Origin: Legionella_C dresdenensis
GTDB lineage: Bacteria > Pseudomonadota > Gammaproteobacteria > Legionellales > Legionellaceae
DNA length: 64,000 nucleotides
Assembly: GCF_042649825.1 (NCBI RefSeq)
Contig: NZ_JBHSAB010000004.1
Span: 190,602 to 254,601, forward strand
Reading direction: 5' to 3'
Position numbers and translations under genes: made by a program. Positions 1 to 9,119 of this stretch are shown one piece after another. Position 1 is the first letter of the stretch. Each line of letters starts with the position of its first letter. The notes beneath the pieces are model-generated. The model worked only from the letters and a program-made list of their open reading frames with translations, searched no databases and had not been told where the DNA came from.

Positions 1-593
1 AACATTGCTACGGTAAAGGCGGCAACGATTATATAAGGTCTGATTTTGATCAGTTGGTCAACCGTAACCAGCCTGAATTGAACCAGTGTCTGGACAATAA
101 GCGGTACCTGGAAACATAAACCGAATAGCAGCAACATACGGGTAATAAAATCAGTTGCATTCGCCATATCCGGCAGCATTTTTACGCCCGCAGGAACTGC
201 CTGCAGAAAAAAGCGGAACATGAACGGCAAGATAACCCAAAAACAGAATAAAACACCCAGACAAAATAGCCCAAGACTTGTCAAAATAATACCTTGCATT
301 AACCGACGTTCACGGCGATAAAGACCGGGAATAACAAACCGCCATACCTGCCACAAAAAAACCGGAGCCGTAGCGAAGAGAGCAATATTAGTAGCGAGTG
401 CCAACGGCGTAAACACGGGTGAGGTAACTTGCGTCGCAATGAGTTGCTCTCCAACCGGCAATGCGTGCATTAAGGGCGAAACCAGAATGGTGAACAGGGA
501 ATCGGCGTAATAAAAGCAGAGTAAAAATAGAACGCCGAACGTACAGAGTATTTTAATGGCGCGTTGCCGTAATTCGAGTAAATGGCCTAACAT
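1..593 (-). CDS. tatC: TatC, twin-arginine translocase subunit (partial, C-terminus off the left edge)
   Basis: TatC is the multispanning inner-membrane receptor of the Tat pathway, which exports folded proteins carrying RR signal peptides. I translated the minus strand from an ATG at 593. It begins MLGHLLELRQRAIKIL, the usual HLxELRxR-type N-terminus, followed by a hydrophobic span, a periplasmic loop, a span ending ALFATAPVFLWQVWRFVIPGL (the FxxPGLxxxE-type signature region) and further spans through YIIVAAFTVA at the edge. About 197 codons are visible against about 250 for the family, so only the last one or two membrane segments are missing. The gene is divergent from rsmA. tatA/tatB are not in the window. 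The family call is secure; no clear Shine-Dalgarno precedes the start. Confidence 0.93.
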   Translation of the reverse strand, partial: MLGHLLELRQRAIKILCTFGVLFLLCFYYADSLFTILVSPLMHALPVGEQLIATQVTSPVFTPLALATNIALFATAPVFLWQVWRFVIPGLYRRERRLMQGIILTSLGLFCLGVLFCFWVILPFMFRFFLQAVPAGVKMLPDMANATDFITRMLLLFGLCFQVPLIVQTLVQFRLVTVDQLIKIRPYIIVAAFTVAM

Positions 594-702
594 AGATAAT
601 TGAAGCTTTTGGCAGGTTGCGTAAATATACCTCAATTTTTTTGCGGCGTCATTTTATGTACTGCCGCAATAGCAAAAATCGCCTTTTCAAGCTTATTGGG
701 TA

Positions 703-708
703 TATAAT
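703..708 (+). promoter_or_regulatory. Candidate -10 box for rsmA
   Basis: A perfect TATAAT lies 12 nt upstream of the ATG at 721. No convincing -35 hexamer sits 16-18 nt further upstream. If it is used, transcription would start about 6 nt before that ATG. That leaves no room for a ribosome site there and favours initiation at the GTG at 733. Confidence 0.35.
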
Positions 709-720
709 ACGCCTTTTAGC

Positions 721-1506
721 ATGAGGTTTTCCGTGAATCATCGAGCCCGCAAGCGTTTTGGCCAGAATTTTTTACAAAGCCAGCCTGTAATTGAAACCAT
801 ACTTGCCGCCCTTAATTTGCAGCACGATGACAAAGTTGTCGAAATCGGTCCCGGACTTGGCGCATTGACCAAGCCTTTATTACGCCGGCTTGATAAGCTG
901 TCAGCAATTGAAATTGATAAAGATTTGCAGGCCTATTGGCAGTCCTTACCGGAGGCTCAGGAAAAGCTGGACCTGATCGGTGCCGATGCATTGGCCATAA
1001 ATTACTCTCAGTGGGGAAATGATTTGCGGATCGTTGGTAATTTGCCTTACAATATCTCAACGCCTTTGTTACTGCATTTACTGTCGTATACTCATATAAT
1101 CCGGGATATGCATTTCATGCTGCAAAAAGAGGTCGTAGAACGTCTGGCAGGTCAGCCGGGTACTCGTGATTATGGACGTTTAAGTGTTATGGTTCAATAC
1201 CATTGCGAAGTTGAGTACCTGTTCGATGTTCCGCCAGAGGCCTTTGAGCCCATGCCGAAGGTTGATTCGGCAATAGTAAGATTGACGCCCTATAGCACAC
1301 CGCCTTTTAAGCGGGTAGCTGTTGATGTGCTGGAAAAACTGGTGGCTACGGCATTTGGAATGCGCCGGAAAACGCTGGCAAATAATTTAAAACCGTTAAT
1401 CAGCGCAGATAAGCTGGAAGCGCTGGGAATTGATCCGGGTTTACGGCCAGAACAAATAACGGTTGCACAATATGTCGATTTGGCTAATCATCAAACCAAC
1501 CAGTAG
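721..1506 (+). CDS. rsmA: RsmA/KsgA, 16S rRNA dimethyladenosine transferase
   Basis: RsmA uses SAM to dimethylate the two adjacent adenines in the 3'-terminal hairpin of 16S rRNA during small-subunit assembly. The protein opens with RKRFGQNFL, has the SAM-binding motif EIGPGLGALT at about residues 41-50 and the catalytic NLPY at 107-110, then the C-terminal helical domain. At 261 aa it is family length. Start choice is open. ATG 721 has no ribosome site, whereas GTG 733 (VNHRARKRFG) has GAGG at 723-726 with 6-nt spacing and gives a more usual N-terminus. It is followed after 11 nt by the relaxase-like gene and then apaH, so the run is probably one transcript. rsmA next to apaH is a common proteobacterial arrangement. 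Confidence 0.95.
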   Translation: MRFSVNHRARKRFGQNFLQSQPVIETILAALNLQHDDKVVEIGPGLGALTKPLLRRLDKLSAIEIDKDLQAYWQSLPEAQEKLDLIGADALAINYSQWGNDLRIVGNLPYNISTPLLLHLLSYTHIIRDMHFMLQKEVVERLAGQPGTRDYGRLSVMVQYHCEVEYLFDVPPEAFEPMPKVDSAIVRLTPYSTPPFKRVAVDVLEKLVATAFGMRRKTLANNLKPLISADKLEALGIDPGLRPEQITVAQYVDLANHQTNQ

Positions 1507-1517
1507 TAACAAATTGT

Positions 1518-2870
1518 GTGGAGATAAAATTGTTTCATCGAATGGGTAAAAAGGGAGTGACCGTACACGCAAAGCCCTTGAAAGATCTCACCAGGATGTC
1601 TACGGCGGAGCATTTGCTGGCCGACGAAAAACGGACTACCCTGATGCAACAGATCCGGGAGGAATGCAAGCTGGAAAACGCCCGTTTTGAAAGTCTGTGC
1701 CAAGTGCTGGTGCATAATCTGGTTAACTATTGTCAACAACTCCCGGACAGTTCTCACAGTTATTATTCAGAACCCTGCGGACTGCTTGATTACGCTCTGA
1801 ATCGCACCGAGGCGGCACTGGGTTTATTCAAAAAATTTGTCATTACCGATGAAAGCAATGAATTTTCTGAAGATCAGAAACTCTGGCAATATGCCTTACT
1901 ATCTGCGGCAATTCTGCAGGGAGCAGGCAAATTATTTGTTGATTATACGGTTGAGTTGTATGACAACAACGGCCAGTTCTTAAAGCAGTGGAATCCGTTA
2001 CTGGAAAATATGATCCTGACAGGCAGCCACTACAGTTACAGTTTTCAGAAAGAAGGTGAAATGACATTCAGGCAACGCTTGAATATAGTGTTTGCCAAAA
2101 TGTTAATGCCGGCCAGTGGTTTCTCCTGGATAGCGTCAAAACCGCTCGTATTACAAACCTGGTTAGCTTTGTTAAACGAAGATTATTATTCCGCCGGCAC
2201 TTTAGGGGCAATTCTAATCCGGGCTGATGCCATTGCAATCCAGCGTTATCTGAATCAACTGGCGCTTAAGAAAAATGCTTTTAAAGGAGGCCGCTTTGGC
2301 CGGGCAGGCACATTCACAGGCACTACGCCTGAAGCCGTTCGAGAACTGGAACAGCATATTGGCGTTGAATTTATCCATTGGCTTACCAATGCGCTGGAGT
2401 CTGGCCTGATTATGGTTAACAAGGCGCCTCTGCTGATGGTGCCTGGCGGACTGCTGATGTTGCCTGATATGTTTAAATTATTTGTCAGATCACATCCTGA
2501 ATATAAGAACTGGCAGGCTGTGCAAAGCGGATTTTTATCCCTCAGGCTGCATAGCCTGTCAGCCGATGGCGATATCCATTCAAGCTTTGAGCAGAACAAT
2601 AATCAGCGCGTTGTTAAAGGCATTGTGGTACGCCACTATGGTGTTGTGCTGCCTAATCAGGTACAGGTTCATAATATCAATACCGGCCAGACAGAGACTG
2701 CTTCTGCAGTCGAAGTGATTCAGCAGGCGCCCTATAATAACCATTTTACCCGGCAACAACATATGACCCCTGTTCCGTTGCTGGCTATAAATCAGGCAGG
2801 AATCTGGCAGGAACAAGCTGTTTCACAGCCTGCCCCCGCTCAACATAAAGGGGTTACTCACGGTGCCTGA
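1518..2870 (+). CDS. Orphan TraI_2/MOBH-relaxase-like protein with degraded HD motif
   Basis: The 450-aa protein looks like the TraI_2 domain of MOBH conjugative relaxases. Residues 78-97 (SSHSYYSEPCGLLDYALNRT) match the HHHxxPGGLLxHxLE region. Residues 130-162 contain LLSAAILQGAGKLF and WNPL, where the family has LLHDxGKxxxD and WxP. Residues 285-320 (WLTNALESGLIMVN, then VPGGLLMLPDMF) match the C-terminal winged-helix segment WLxxGLxxGxLxVN...GLLLVSPxIF. The metal-binding His-Asp of HDxGK reads Gln-Gly here, and the second His of the first motif reads Tyr, so hydrolytic activity is probably lost. No conjugation genes are nearby. It sits between rsmA and apaH and overlaps apaH by 8 nt, so it is likely a domesticated housekeeping gene. 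The start is uncertain: GTG 1518, ATG 1542 and ATG 1599 all lack a clear ribosome site. Confidence 0.6.
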   Translation: MEIKLFHRMGKKGVTVHAKPLKDLTRMSTAEHLLADEKRTTLMQQIREECKLENARFESLCQVLVHNLVNYCQQLPDSSHSYYSEPCGLLDYALNRTEAALGLFKKFVITDESNEFSEDQKLWQYALLSAAILQGAGKLFVDYTVELYDNNGQFLKQWNPLLENMILTGSHYSYSFQKEGEMTFRQRLNIVFAKMLMPASGFSWIASKPLVLQTWLALLNEDYYSAGTLGAILIRADAIAIQRYLNQLALKKNAFKGGRFGRAGTFTGTTPEAVRELEQHIGVEFIHWLTNALESGLIMVNKAPLLMVPGGLLMLPDMFKLFVRSHPEYKNWQAVQSGFLSLRLHSLSADGDIHSSFEQNNNQRVVKGIVVRHYGVVLPNQVQVHNINTGQTETASAVEVIQQAPYNNHFTRQQHMTPVPLLAINQAGIWQEQAVSQPAPAQHKGVTHGA

Positions 2871-3705
2871 TTATGCAATAGGGGATATTCAGGGCTGTTA
2901 TACTCCCTTGCTGAAACTGCTGGATAAAATTGCTTTTAATGATCGGCAAGATCGCCTATGGTTAGTCGGAGATTTGGTAAATCGGGGTCCACAGTCACTG
3001 GAAGTTTTGCGTTTTGTGATGAATTTGCCTGTTCCGGCTCGAATTACCCTGGGTAATCATGATTTGCATCTGTTGCATAAAATTTTCATTAAACAGGGCG
3101 GGCGGAATAATAAAGATGATACCCTGGATGCCATATTGCAAGCCGATGATTGTGAAGAAATAGGCCACTGGCTGCGTAAACAGTCACTGCTCTATCATGA
3201 CAGTGAATTAAATGCGGTCATGGTACATGCAGGTATCGCCCCGGTATGGGATCTCGCCCAGGCAAAAAACTGTGCCCGTGAACTGGAAGCTGTTTTATCA
3301 GGTGAGCAGTATAAGGATTTTCTGGCGAATATGTATGGCAATGAACCAGTGTGTTGGTCAGACGGCTTAACCGGGTATGAGCGCCTGCGTCTGATAACCA
3401 ATTTTTTTACCCGCATGCGCTTTTGTGATGCTCAGGGGTGTTTCTCAGCGGGATTTAAAGGCAGCCTGCAGCAGGCGCCTGCAGATCTGATGCCCTGGTA
3501 CGAAGTACCGGAACGCAAGGCGTTATCTGAAGATATTATTTTTGGCCATTGGGCAGCGTTAATGGGGCAATGTCCAGTGCCAAATATTCATGCCATCGAT
3601 ACCGGATGTCTATGGGGGGGAAAACTGACTGCATTGCGTCTGCAGGATAAGCGGCGGTTCAGTGTTGACGGCTTAAATCATGGGCTAATCAATGTGCAAG
3701 ACTAA
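2863..3705 (+). CDS. apaH: ApaH, symmetrical bis(5'-nucleosyl)-tetraphosphatase
   Basis: ApaH cleaves Ap4A symmetrically to 2 ADP and also decaps Np4-capped RNA. It is a cytosolic PPP-family metallophosphatase. The metal-binding signatures are all present: GDIQG (7-11), GDLVNRGP (36-43) and GNHDLHLL (64-71), with later VMVHAGI and GHWAALMG. At 280 aa it is family length. The start is the GTG at 2863, with AAAGGGG around 2847-2853 as ribosome site. It overlaps the preceding gene by 8 nt and the following kinase by 14 nt, which implies translational coupling. Confidence 0.96.
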   Translation: MPDYAIGDIQGCYTPLLKLLDKIAFNDRQDRLWLVGDLVNRGPQSLEVLRFVMNLPVPARITLGNHDLHLLHKIFIKQGGRNNKDDTLDAILQADDCEEIGHWLRKQSLLYHDSELNAVMVHAGIAPVWDLAQAKNCARELEAVLSGEQYKDFLANMYGNEPVCWSDGLTGYERLRLITNFFTRMRFCDAQGCFSAGFKGSLQQAPADLMPWYEVPERKALSEDIIFGHWAALMGQCPVPNIHAIDTGCLWGGKLTALRLQDKRRFSVDGLNHGLINVQD

Positions 3706-4510
3706 ACAAGAGCCGCTACCTGAATCATCTATCCTGGCACTGATTCAGCTGGCACGAAATTATTTCATATCCTCTCCGCAACATTTCATTACTCAACTTG
3801 AGTATGGCGATCGATATTTTTGGGTGAAACGCCGGCCGCATGAAAAAAAGCGATTCTGGCATGTGATGCAATCTGCCCTCACCTTTCTGGTTCGTCTGCC
3901 GATCTTGCGGTCTACTGTATCCAAAGGCGGTGCGCAAAGCCTTAATCAAGAGGCTGCCCAATTGCGGTTATTTGCGTCAAAGAGTATCCCTGTTCCGGAG
4001 GTCATTGCGGTTAATGATGAATTTATTATTACCAGCGATGTCGGATTGCAATTACAAGGTTATCTTTCTCAGTTAGATAATGATGCCCGTAAATCGGAGC
4101 TCCTTTGTGCTGCGGCACATAGCCTGGCCAGATTGCACCAGGCTGGTCTCTGCCATGGCCGTCCTTCGCTGCGTGATATGACTCTTGCAGAAGAGACGAT
4201 TTATTTTATTGATTTGGAAGAAGAGCCTCTGGCCGTGATGTCGCTGGCACAGGCACAGGCCCGCGATATCTGGTTATTTCTTAATAATGTCGCCAGATAC
4301 ACGTCTAAAAAGGATGATCTGTTATTGCGCAATGTATTTGCAATATTGAATATGACGCTTACCGCTGAAACCCGGGCGGCGCTCAGGCAGATGGTCATGT
4401 TTTTACGGCCTTTTCGAGTGGTGGTCGAACGGATGATTTTACCTCTGACCGGCGGCCGAGATGTGCGTTGCGCAGTCAAGGCAAACAAGGTACTGGAACA
4501 GTCTCTGTGA
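3692..4510 (+). CDS. WaaP/Kdo-kinase-like (RIO-type) protein kinase fold
   Basis: This 272-aa protein has the outline of a small lipopolysaccharide kinase/RIO-like kinase. There is a candidate ATP-binding lysine in YFWVKRRP (K46), a helix-C glutamate in SLNQEAAQLRLF (E87), LARLHQAGLCHGRPSLRD (catalytic loop, 146-162) and YFIDLEEEP (metal-binding D174). The loop reads HGRPSLRD rather than the usual HGDxHxxN, so the catalytic residues are variant. The substrate cannot be told: a lipid A/core sugar or a protein are both possible. The ORF overlaps apaH by 14 nt and ends the rsmA-apaH transcript. Confidence 0.6.
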   Translation: MCKTKQEPLPESSILALIQLARNYFISSPQHFITQLEYGDRYFWVKRRPHEKKRFWHVMQSALTFLVRLPILRSTVSKGGAQSLNQEAAQLRLFASKSIPVPEVIAVNDEFIITSDVGLQLQGYLSQLDNDARKSELLCAAAHSLARLHQAGLCHGRPSLRDMTLAEETIYFIDLEEEPLAVMSLAQAQARDIWLFLNNVARYTSKKDDLLLRNVFAILNMTLTAETRAALRQMVMFLRPFRVVVERMILPLTGGRDVRCAVKANKVLEQSL

Positions 4511-4537
4511 AATGAACTCAGGGTTTGCGCCCGGTGC

Positions 4538-4567
4538 TGTAGGTTGGGTCGTTTGACCCAACCTACA
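4538..4567. repeat. Palindromic dispersed repeat (GGTTGGGTC arm)
   Basis: A perfect 13-bp stem (TGTAGGTTGGGTC) with loop GTTT lies between the convergent ends of the kinase gene and the 990-aa gene. It belongs to the same look-alike family as the GTAGGTTGGGCTGTAAAGCCCAAC elements at 9.1, 29.3, 31.2 and 32.6 kb. It could also stop transcription from either side, although no U-run follows. Confidence 0.75.
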
Positions 4568-4586
4568 CATTGTTACCAGAAAGGCT

Positions 4587-7559
4587 TTACAGAGAAATAC
4601 CTACTGCCGCAGTTACCTCAGTATTATATTTCGGCACATCAAGTACAGGTTCATCACCAGCAGGATATTTCACTACCAGTCTTTCCTGCTCTTGTTTAAC
4701 CTGTTCAATATCATGCTCAGCTTTTTGTTGGGGCAACGATTTCAGGATTTTCTTATAAGAACGCTCAGTTTCAATAATGGTATGAGCCGGATGTGCGTCA
4801 ACCACTTTTTTCAGCATGCGTGCAGGATAGAGGAATTCGCCTAAAGTCCGGAAGGAAATATGTACTTTGGCAAAGCCATTATGCATCGCATGGGCTACGC
4901 GGCTATCAAATAAACCAGCCACCCGCCCAATCGCCATATTAATAGTAAACGCCAGTGCCTTGAAGTTGCTTGAACCAAGAACAAACATAAAATGAGCGGT
5001 TTCCGAAGCAGCGACAAAAGCACGAGAGATATCTTTAGCGGTTTTTTCCGTCAGGGTGTTCACTGCTCGCTCAATCGGCCTGGCCGGATGCGGACGGCCC
5101 ATAATCAAGGCTGCCACACCCAGAAGTAACGATAACCCAACGCGTGCAATGGTAGGGATATAAGCTAATGGGATATAGAATAATTGCACTGCAATGGAGT
5201 TTTCGCGCGCCGAAGCAGGATACAACAGCTTTTTCAGTGATGCTGCTTCTTTATAAGTAAAGAGGGTATCAATTTGTTGCTCTATCGCAAACAACGTGTG
5301 AGTGTCGAGCTTGGGCAAATGAGCGGTATTTAAAGTAAGCCAGCTTGCCAGCGCCATTTTTTGCGCTAACTGTCGATGTTCAGATTTATGAAAATCTTTC
5401 AGATCAATTTCCTTGCCATCATAGCTTAATTTAACAACCCGATAAGGCTTTTGCGTGTGTTCCTCCAGGGCCTCGTAAGTAATCAGGGCGAATTTGAGGC
5501 CAATGAACAGATAACCTGTTTCCGGCGCTGAGCCTAAATCCTCTGACAATGTCTTGCTTAGCCAGGGAATGGGGTAACCTGCAACACCATTGGCAAGGAC
5601 ATACCCTAATCCGTATGCTGCAGCAAGATAGCTGCCGTAGGTCAGAGGGTCTTCGGCAAGCTGGGTAACGGCGCTTACTGTTGCACTGCTGGGGCCATTA
5701 TTCACGAGATCGCTGAGTGATGCAAATATCTGGGCCTGAGTCGAGCCGCCAGCAACGGCCGCGCCCATTTTTGACGATCCCATGGCGAAAGAAAAATTAT
5801 TAAACCAACTAACATAACCGGCGCCAAAAAGCGAGGCGGTTAAGCCGGGCATAAAGATTGCGCCGACACCGATTAGGTAACCTGTGGTAAATAACAGCCC
5901 GCCTACTGGATCTTTGCCATAATAAGAATGGGTAAAGAAGCTGAAAAAACCTGTCAGGCCACGTACTGCTGAGGTTAAAATGTCGTTTTGTTCGCCAGCG
6001 GTTAAAGTATAATCTGTTCTGGCAAGCGTACTTTGAGCTGGCGAAAGCGCAGGCGGACTATAATCTGGAATTTTGGAGAAAATTTCATCAAGATACTTTT
6101 GTTCAGTTGTCTCGATTTCGCTGATTTTTTTGTTTGCCGTTTCAGCTACCTTGTTAAAATCCTCTGGCGCTTTACTTGATGCCCAGTCATGCAGGACTTC
6201 AATTGGCAAACTAATAACAAGTTTTGCTCCCGCATCGCGAACGCCGCGGAAAATATCCTGGATGGCAAAAGCAAATTGTTTAATGAAAGTAGCCGGTTTT
6301 TTCCACATTGGGGCATTTGGCGTCGCGTAAGCCCGCAATTTGGCAGCAAATAAATGGAAATCCGAATCACTCCAGGCTTCTTCTTCCCAGGTACGGGTAT
6401 TATCAAAAGCGCTTTTTAAGGTATTTAACAGAAAATAGCCGACGCTTTTGGCAAATGCTTTAAAATTACGGTGTGTCTGCCAGCGGGTTGCTTTAATTGG
6501 GGTAAGCGCTTCTTCCTTATTACCGCTTTGCACCGTGTTACCGACAACTTTGTCCCATTTTTCAATAAAGCTGATGCCAAGCAAAACCTGCCTTTCGCGG
6601 GCTGGGGTCAGGTTATCATGTGAAAAATCATAGGTGACCAGATCATCATCGTTTTTAGAAAACACGCCATGATGCTTTCGGGTTACCGCATTACGGGGAT
6701 CGGCGCGATGATCGTCGATTTCCTTGCGTGCATCCTCAATGCAATCGTTTAATTCGCCTCGGGTCAGCGTAAAATTACGCTTGCGGCTGAATGACAGATC
6801 CTGATTAATGCCCTGCAGTTCATAGAGATTCTGCATCATCTGTTGTTTGACGAACTCAACAATCGAATGCTGGCCGCGGCTGCGATTACATTCTTTAAGC
6901 GAGACTTGCCCGTCTTTCAGCGCTTTCAGGTAAGAGCGGGCGCGGGATATATCCTGTTGCAAATCATCGCGTATTTGCTGTTTAACGGCGCTATTAATTA
7001 TCGCGGGGTTTTCAGCGGCAAACTGGCGGTCAATATTCTGGCTGATTGCCTCTAGTGAACGGATGTAATTGTCGAATACTTTGTCATATTTTTCCAGGGT
7101 ATTACTTTTGTTTGCCAATGACTCCAGGGCTTCGAGCGCTTCCATCCGCCGTTGGGCTAATTTAACCAGTTTCAGCTTTAACGATTGGGTATTACTGATA
7201 ATTCCTTTGGCGACACGCTCATGCGCCAGAATATGATATTGCCCCAGCGAGGCAATCACTTTGCCGGTAATTGATTCAGGCTTGATAATACCCCAACGCA
7301 CACCCTTTTTCAGCTGAGCGGCTGTGGTCTGCCATACAAATGAATGAGGCTCGCCATTTTTCCGAATGAAATTTACACAATGCGGGCTGTTATGAATGGG
7401 ACGGATTTTAGTATAAACGTCCAATTTTTTTGACGCGCTGAAACCGGGAGCCGGTGAAACTTTCGGCAAACGCAATTCTTCATCGCTGCTTACAAGAAAG
7501 CGTTCATATTGGCGGTGATTGTATTTTTCAAGAGTTTTTTTAGCGCTGTCAGCTGGCAT
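4587..7559 (-). CDS. Large membrane-associated protein of unknown function (effector-like)
   Basis: I do not recognise this 990-aa protein. The N-terminal half (1-530) is hydrophilic and mostly helical, with coiled-coil-like stretches around 115-250 and 465-495. The C-terminal half carries hydrophobic segments at about 553-585, 643-665, 680-697, 792-820 and 855-882, followed by a charged tail. That tail includes a Glu/Gln-rich block (EHDIEQVKQEQE) about 45 residues from the end, reminiscent of the E-block signals of Dot/Icm substrates. There is no N-terminal signal peptide. It is a single gene, flanked by convergent and divergent neighbours. Size, architecture and the several similar unknowns in this window suggest a host-directed or cell-envelope role, but that is inference. 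Confidence 0.55.
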   Translation of the reverse strand: MPADSAKKTLEKYNHRQYERFLVSSDEELRLPKVSPAPGFSASKKLDVYTKIRPIHNSPHCVNFIRKNGEPHSFVWQTTAAQLKKGVRWGIIKPESITGKVIASLGQYHILAHERVAKGIISNTQSLKLKLVKLAQRRMEALEALESLANKSNTLEKYDKVFDNYIRSLEAISQNIDRQFAAENPAIINSAVKQQIRDDLQQDISRARSYLKALKDGQVSLKECNRSRGQHSIVEFVKQQMMQNLYELQGINQDLSFSRKRNFTLTRGELNDCIEDARKEIDDHRADPRNAVTRKHHGVFSKNDDDLVTYDFSHDNLTPARERQVLLGISFIEKWDKVVGNTVQSGNKEEALTPIKATRWQTHRNFKAFAKSVGYFLLNTLKSAFDNTRTWEEEAWSDSDFHLFAAKLRAYATPNAPMWKKPATFIKQFAFAIQDIFRGVRDAGAKLVISLPIEVLHDWASSKAPEDFNKVAETANKKISEIETTEQKYLDEIFSKIPDYSPPALSPAQSTLARTDYTLTAGEQNDILTSAVRGLTGFFSFFTHSYYGKDPVGGLLFTTGYLIGVGAIFMPGLTASLFGAGYVSWFNNFSFAMGSSKMGAAVAGGSTQAQIFASLSDLVNNGPSSATVSAVTQLAEDPLTYGSYLAAAYGLGYVLANGVAGYPIPWLSKTLSEDLGSAPETGYLFIGLKFALITYEALEEHTQKPYRVVKLSYDGKEIDLKDFHKSEHRQLAQKMALASWLTLNTAHLPKLDTHTLFAIEQQIDTLFTYKEAASLKKLLYPASARENSIAVQLFYIPLAYIPTIARVGLSLLLGVAALIMGRPHPARPIERAVNTLTEKTAKDISRAFVAASETAHFMFVLGSSNFKALAFTINMAIGRVAGLFDSRVAHAMHNGFAKVHISFRTLGEFLYPARMLKKVVDAHPAHTIIETERSYKKILKSLPQQKAEHDIEQVKQEQERLVVKYPAGDEPVLDVPKYNTEVTAAVGISL

Positions 7560-7703
7560 ATCCTACCCACATGGAAATTGGCAATCGCTACCATTATACA
7601 GAATTTTGCTTAACGGAATATTATGAATGTTCAGGGTGATTGACAAAGTATGGCGCTTATTCCGATAATAACCGGCGTTTATTCAAGGTTATGGGAGATG
7701 CAA

Positions 7704-9119
7704 ATGCGCTTAGTACCAACTATATTATGTGGTGGCGCTGGCTCACGGTTATGGCCTGTTTCGCGTGAACTTCATCCCAAACCGTTCATTCGTCTTGCCG
7801 ATGGCCAGAGTCTGCTGCAGAAAACGTTCTTGCGGGGCGCGGCTTTAAACAGTGTTGAAGAAATATTAACGGTTACTAACCGCGAATTATTTTTTAAAAC
7901 CAAAGATGAGTTTCATGAAGTTAATTCAGACAATATCAAAACCTCTTTTATTCTGGAGCCGTTCGGGAGAAATACGGCTGCCGCAATTGCCTCAGCGGTA
8001 ATACAGGTTATTTCCCGTTTTGATCGCGAGACATTGATACTGGCTTTACCTGCCGATCATCTGATAGCAAACCAGCGGGCATTTGCTGATGCTGTGAATC
8101 AGGCTATAATTCTTGCCCAGCAAGGCAAAATTGTAACTTTCGGTATTACGCCTGATTGTCCTGAAACCGGCTATGGTTATATTGAAGCACAAGGCAACCA
8201 GGTAGTAAGCTTTGTGGAAAAGCCTTCTCTGGAGAAAGCGAAGCAGTACCTGGCGCAGGGTAATTTTCTGTGGAATTCCGGCATGTTTTGCTTTAGCGCG
8301 GGCACTATGCTTGATGAACTGGAGCAATACTGCCCTGATATTCTGTTAGCAGTGAAAACATGCTGCGAACAGTCGGCTACCGCACAAGGGCAGGATTTTA
8401 TGCAACTGGAGCTTGAGCCGCAGAGCTTCAGCGCGGTTGCTGAAAATTCTATTGATTATGGCGTGATTGAGCGCTCTGACAAAATCGCGGTGGTTCCCTG
8501 TGATATCGGCTGGAGCGATATAGGCTCCTGGAATGCATTAGGCGCATTAGCAAGTCCTGACCAGAATGGCAATCGGATTGAAGGTGAAGCGTTGTTGCAT
8601 AGTGTGTCTAACTGCTATATACAAAGCAAAGACCGTCTGGTGGGGGCTGTCGGCGTAGAGAATCTGGTGATTATTGATACGCCTGATGCATTGCTGGTAG
8701 CTGATCAGGCATGTACTCAGGAAGTCAAGCATCTGTATGCCCAGCTTAAAACTCTGGGGCATGAAACGCACAAATTACACCGTACTGTGCATAGGCCATG
8801 GGGTACTTATACCGTTCTTGAAGAAGGGGCGAATTTTAAAATCAAACGAATTGTGGTTCGTCCTGGCGCAAGTTTAAGCCTGCAAATGCATCATCACCGC
8901 AGCGAGCACTGGATTGTGGTGAGCGGTATGGCGCGGGTAATTAATGGCGATACGGAGCTGTTTGTCCGCGCCAACGAATCAACCTATATTCCCGCCGGTC
9001 ATAAACACCGTCTGGAAAACCCTGGTGTGCTGGAACTGGTCATGATTGAAGTTCAAAGCGGTGAGTACATGGGCGAAGATGACATCATCCGCTTCGAAGA
9101 TGTCTATGGACGCGCGTAG
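7704..9119 (+). CDS. manC: ManC, mannose-1-phosphate guanylyltransferase / mannose-6-phosphate isomerase
   Basis: This bifunctional enzyme supplies GDP-mannose for surface polysaccharides. The N-terminal nucleotidyltransferase carries ILCGGAGSRLWPVSRE and later FVEKPSLEKA. The C-terminal cupin isomerase has VVRPGASLSLQMHHHRSEHW and IPAGHKHRLENPG. I chose ATG 7704 (MRLVPTILCGG) because GGGAG at 7693-7697 sits 6 nt upstream. A longer frame reaches back to 7650 but has no ribosome site. The result is 471 aa, the usual length. The TAG stop lies inside the dispersed repeat that begins at the end of the gene. No other GDP-mannose genes are in the window. Confidence 0.95.
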   Translation: MRLVPTILCGGAGSRLWPVSRELHPKPFIRLADGQSLLQKTFLRGAALNSVEEILTVTNRELFFKTKDEFHEVNSDNIKTSFILEPFGRNTAAAIASAVIQVISRFDRETLILALPADHLIANQRAFADAVNQAIILAQQGKIVTFGITPDCPETGYGYIEAQGNQVVSFVEKPSLEKAKQYLAQGNFLWNSGMFCFSAGTMLDELEQYCPDILLAVKTCCEQSATAQGQDFMQLELEPQSFSAVAENSIDYGVIERSDKIAVVPCDIGWSDIGSWNALGALASPDQNGNRIEGEALLHSVSNCYIQSKDRLVGAVGVENLVIIDTPDALLVADQACTQEVKHLYAQLKTLGHETHKLHRTVHRPWGTYTVLEEGANFKIKRIVVRPGASLSLQMHHHRSEHWIVVSGMARVINGDTELFVRANESTYIPAGHKHRLENPGVLELVMIEVQSGEYMGEDDIIRFEDVYGRA

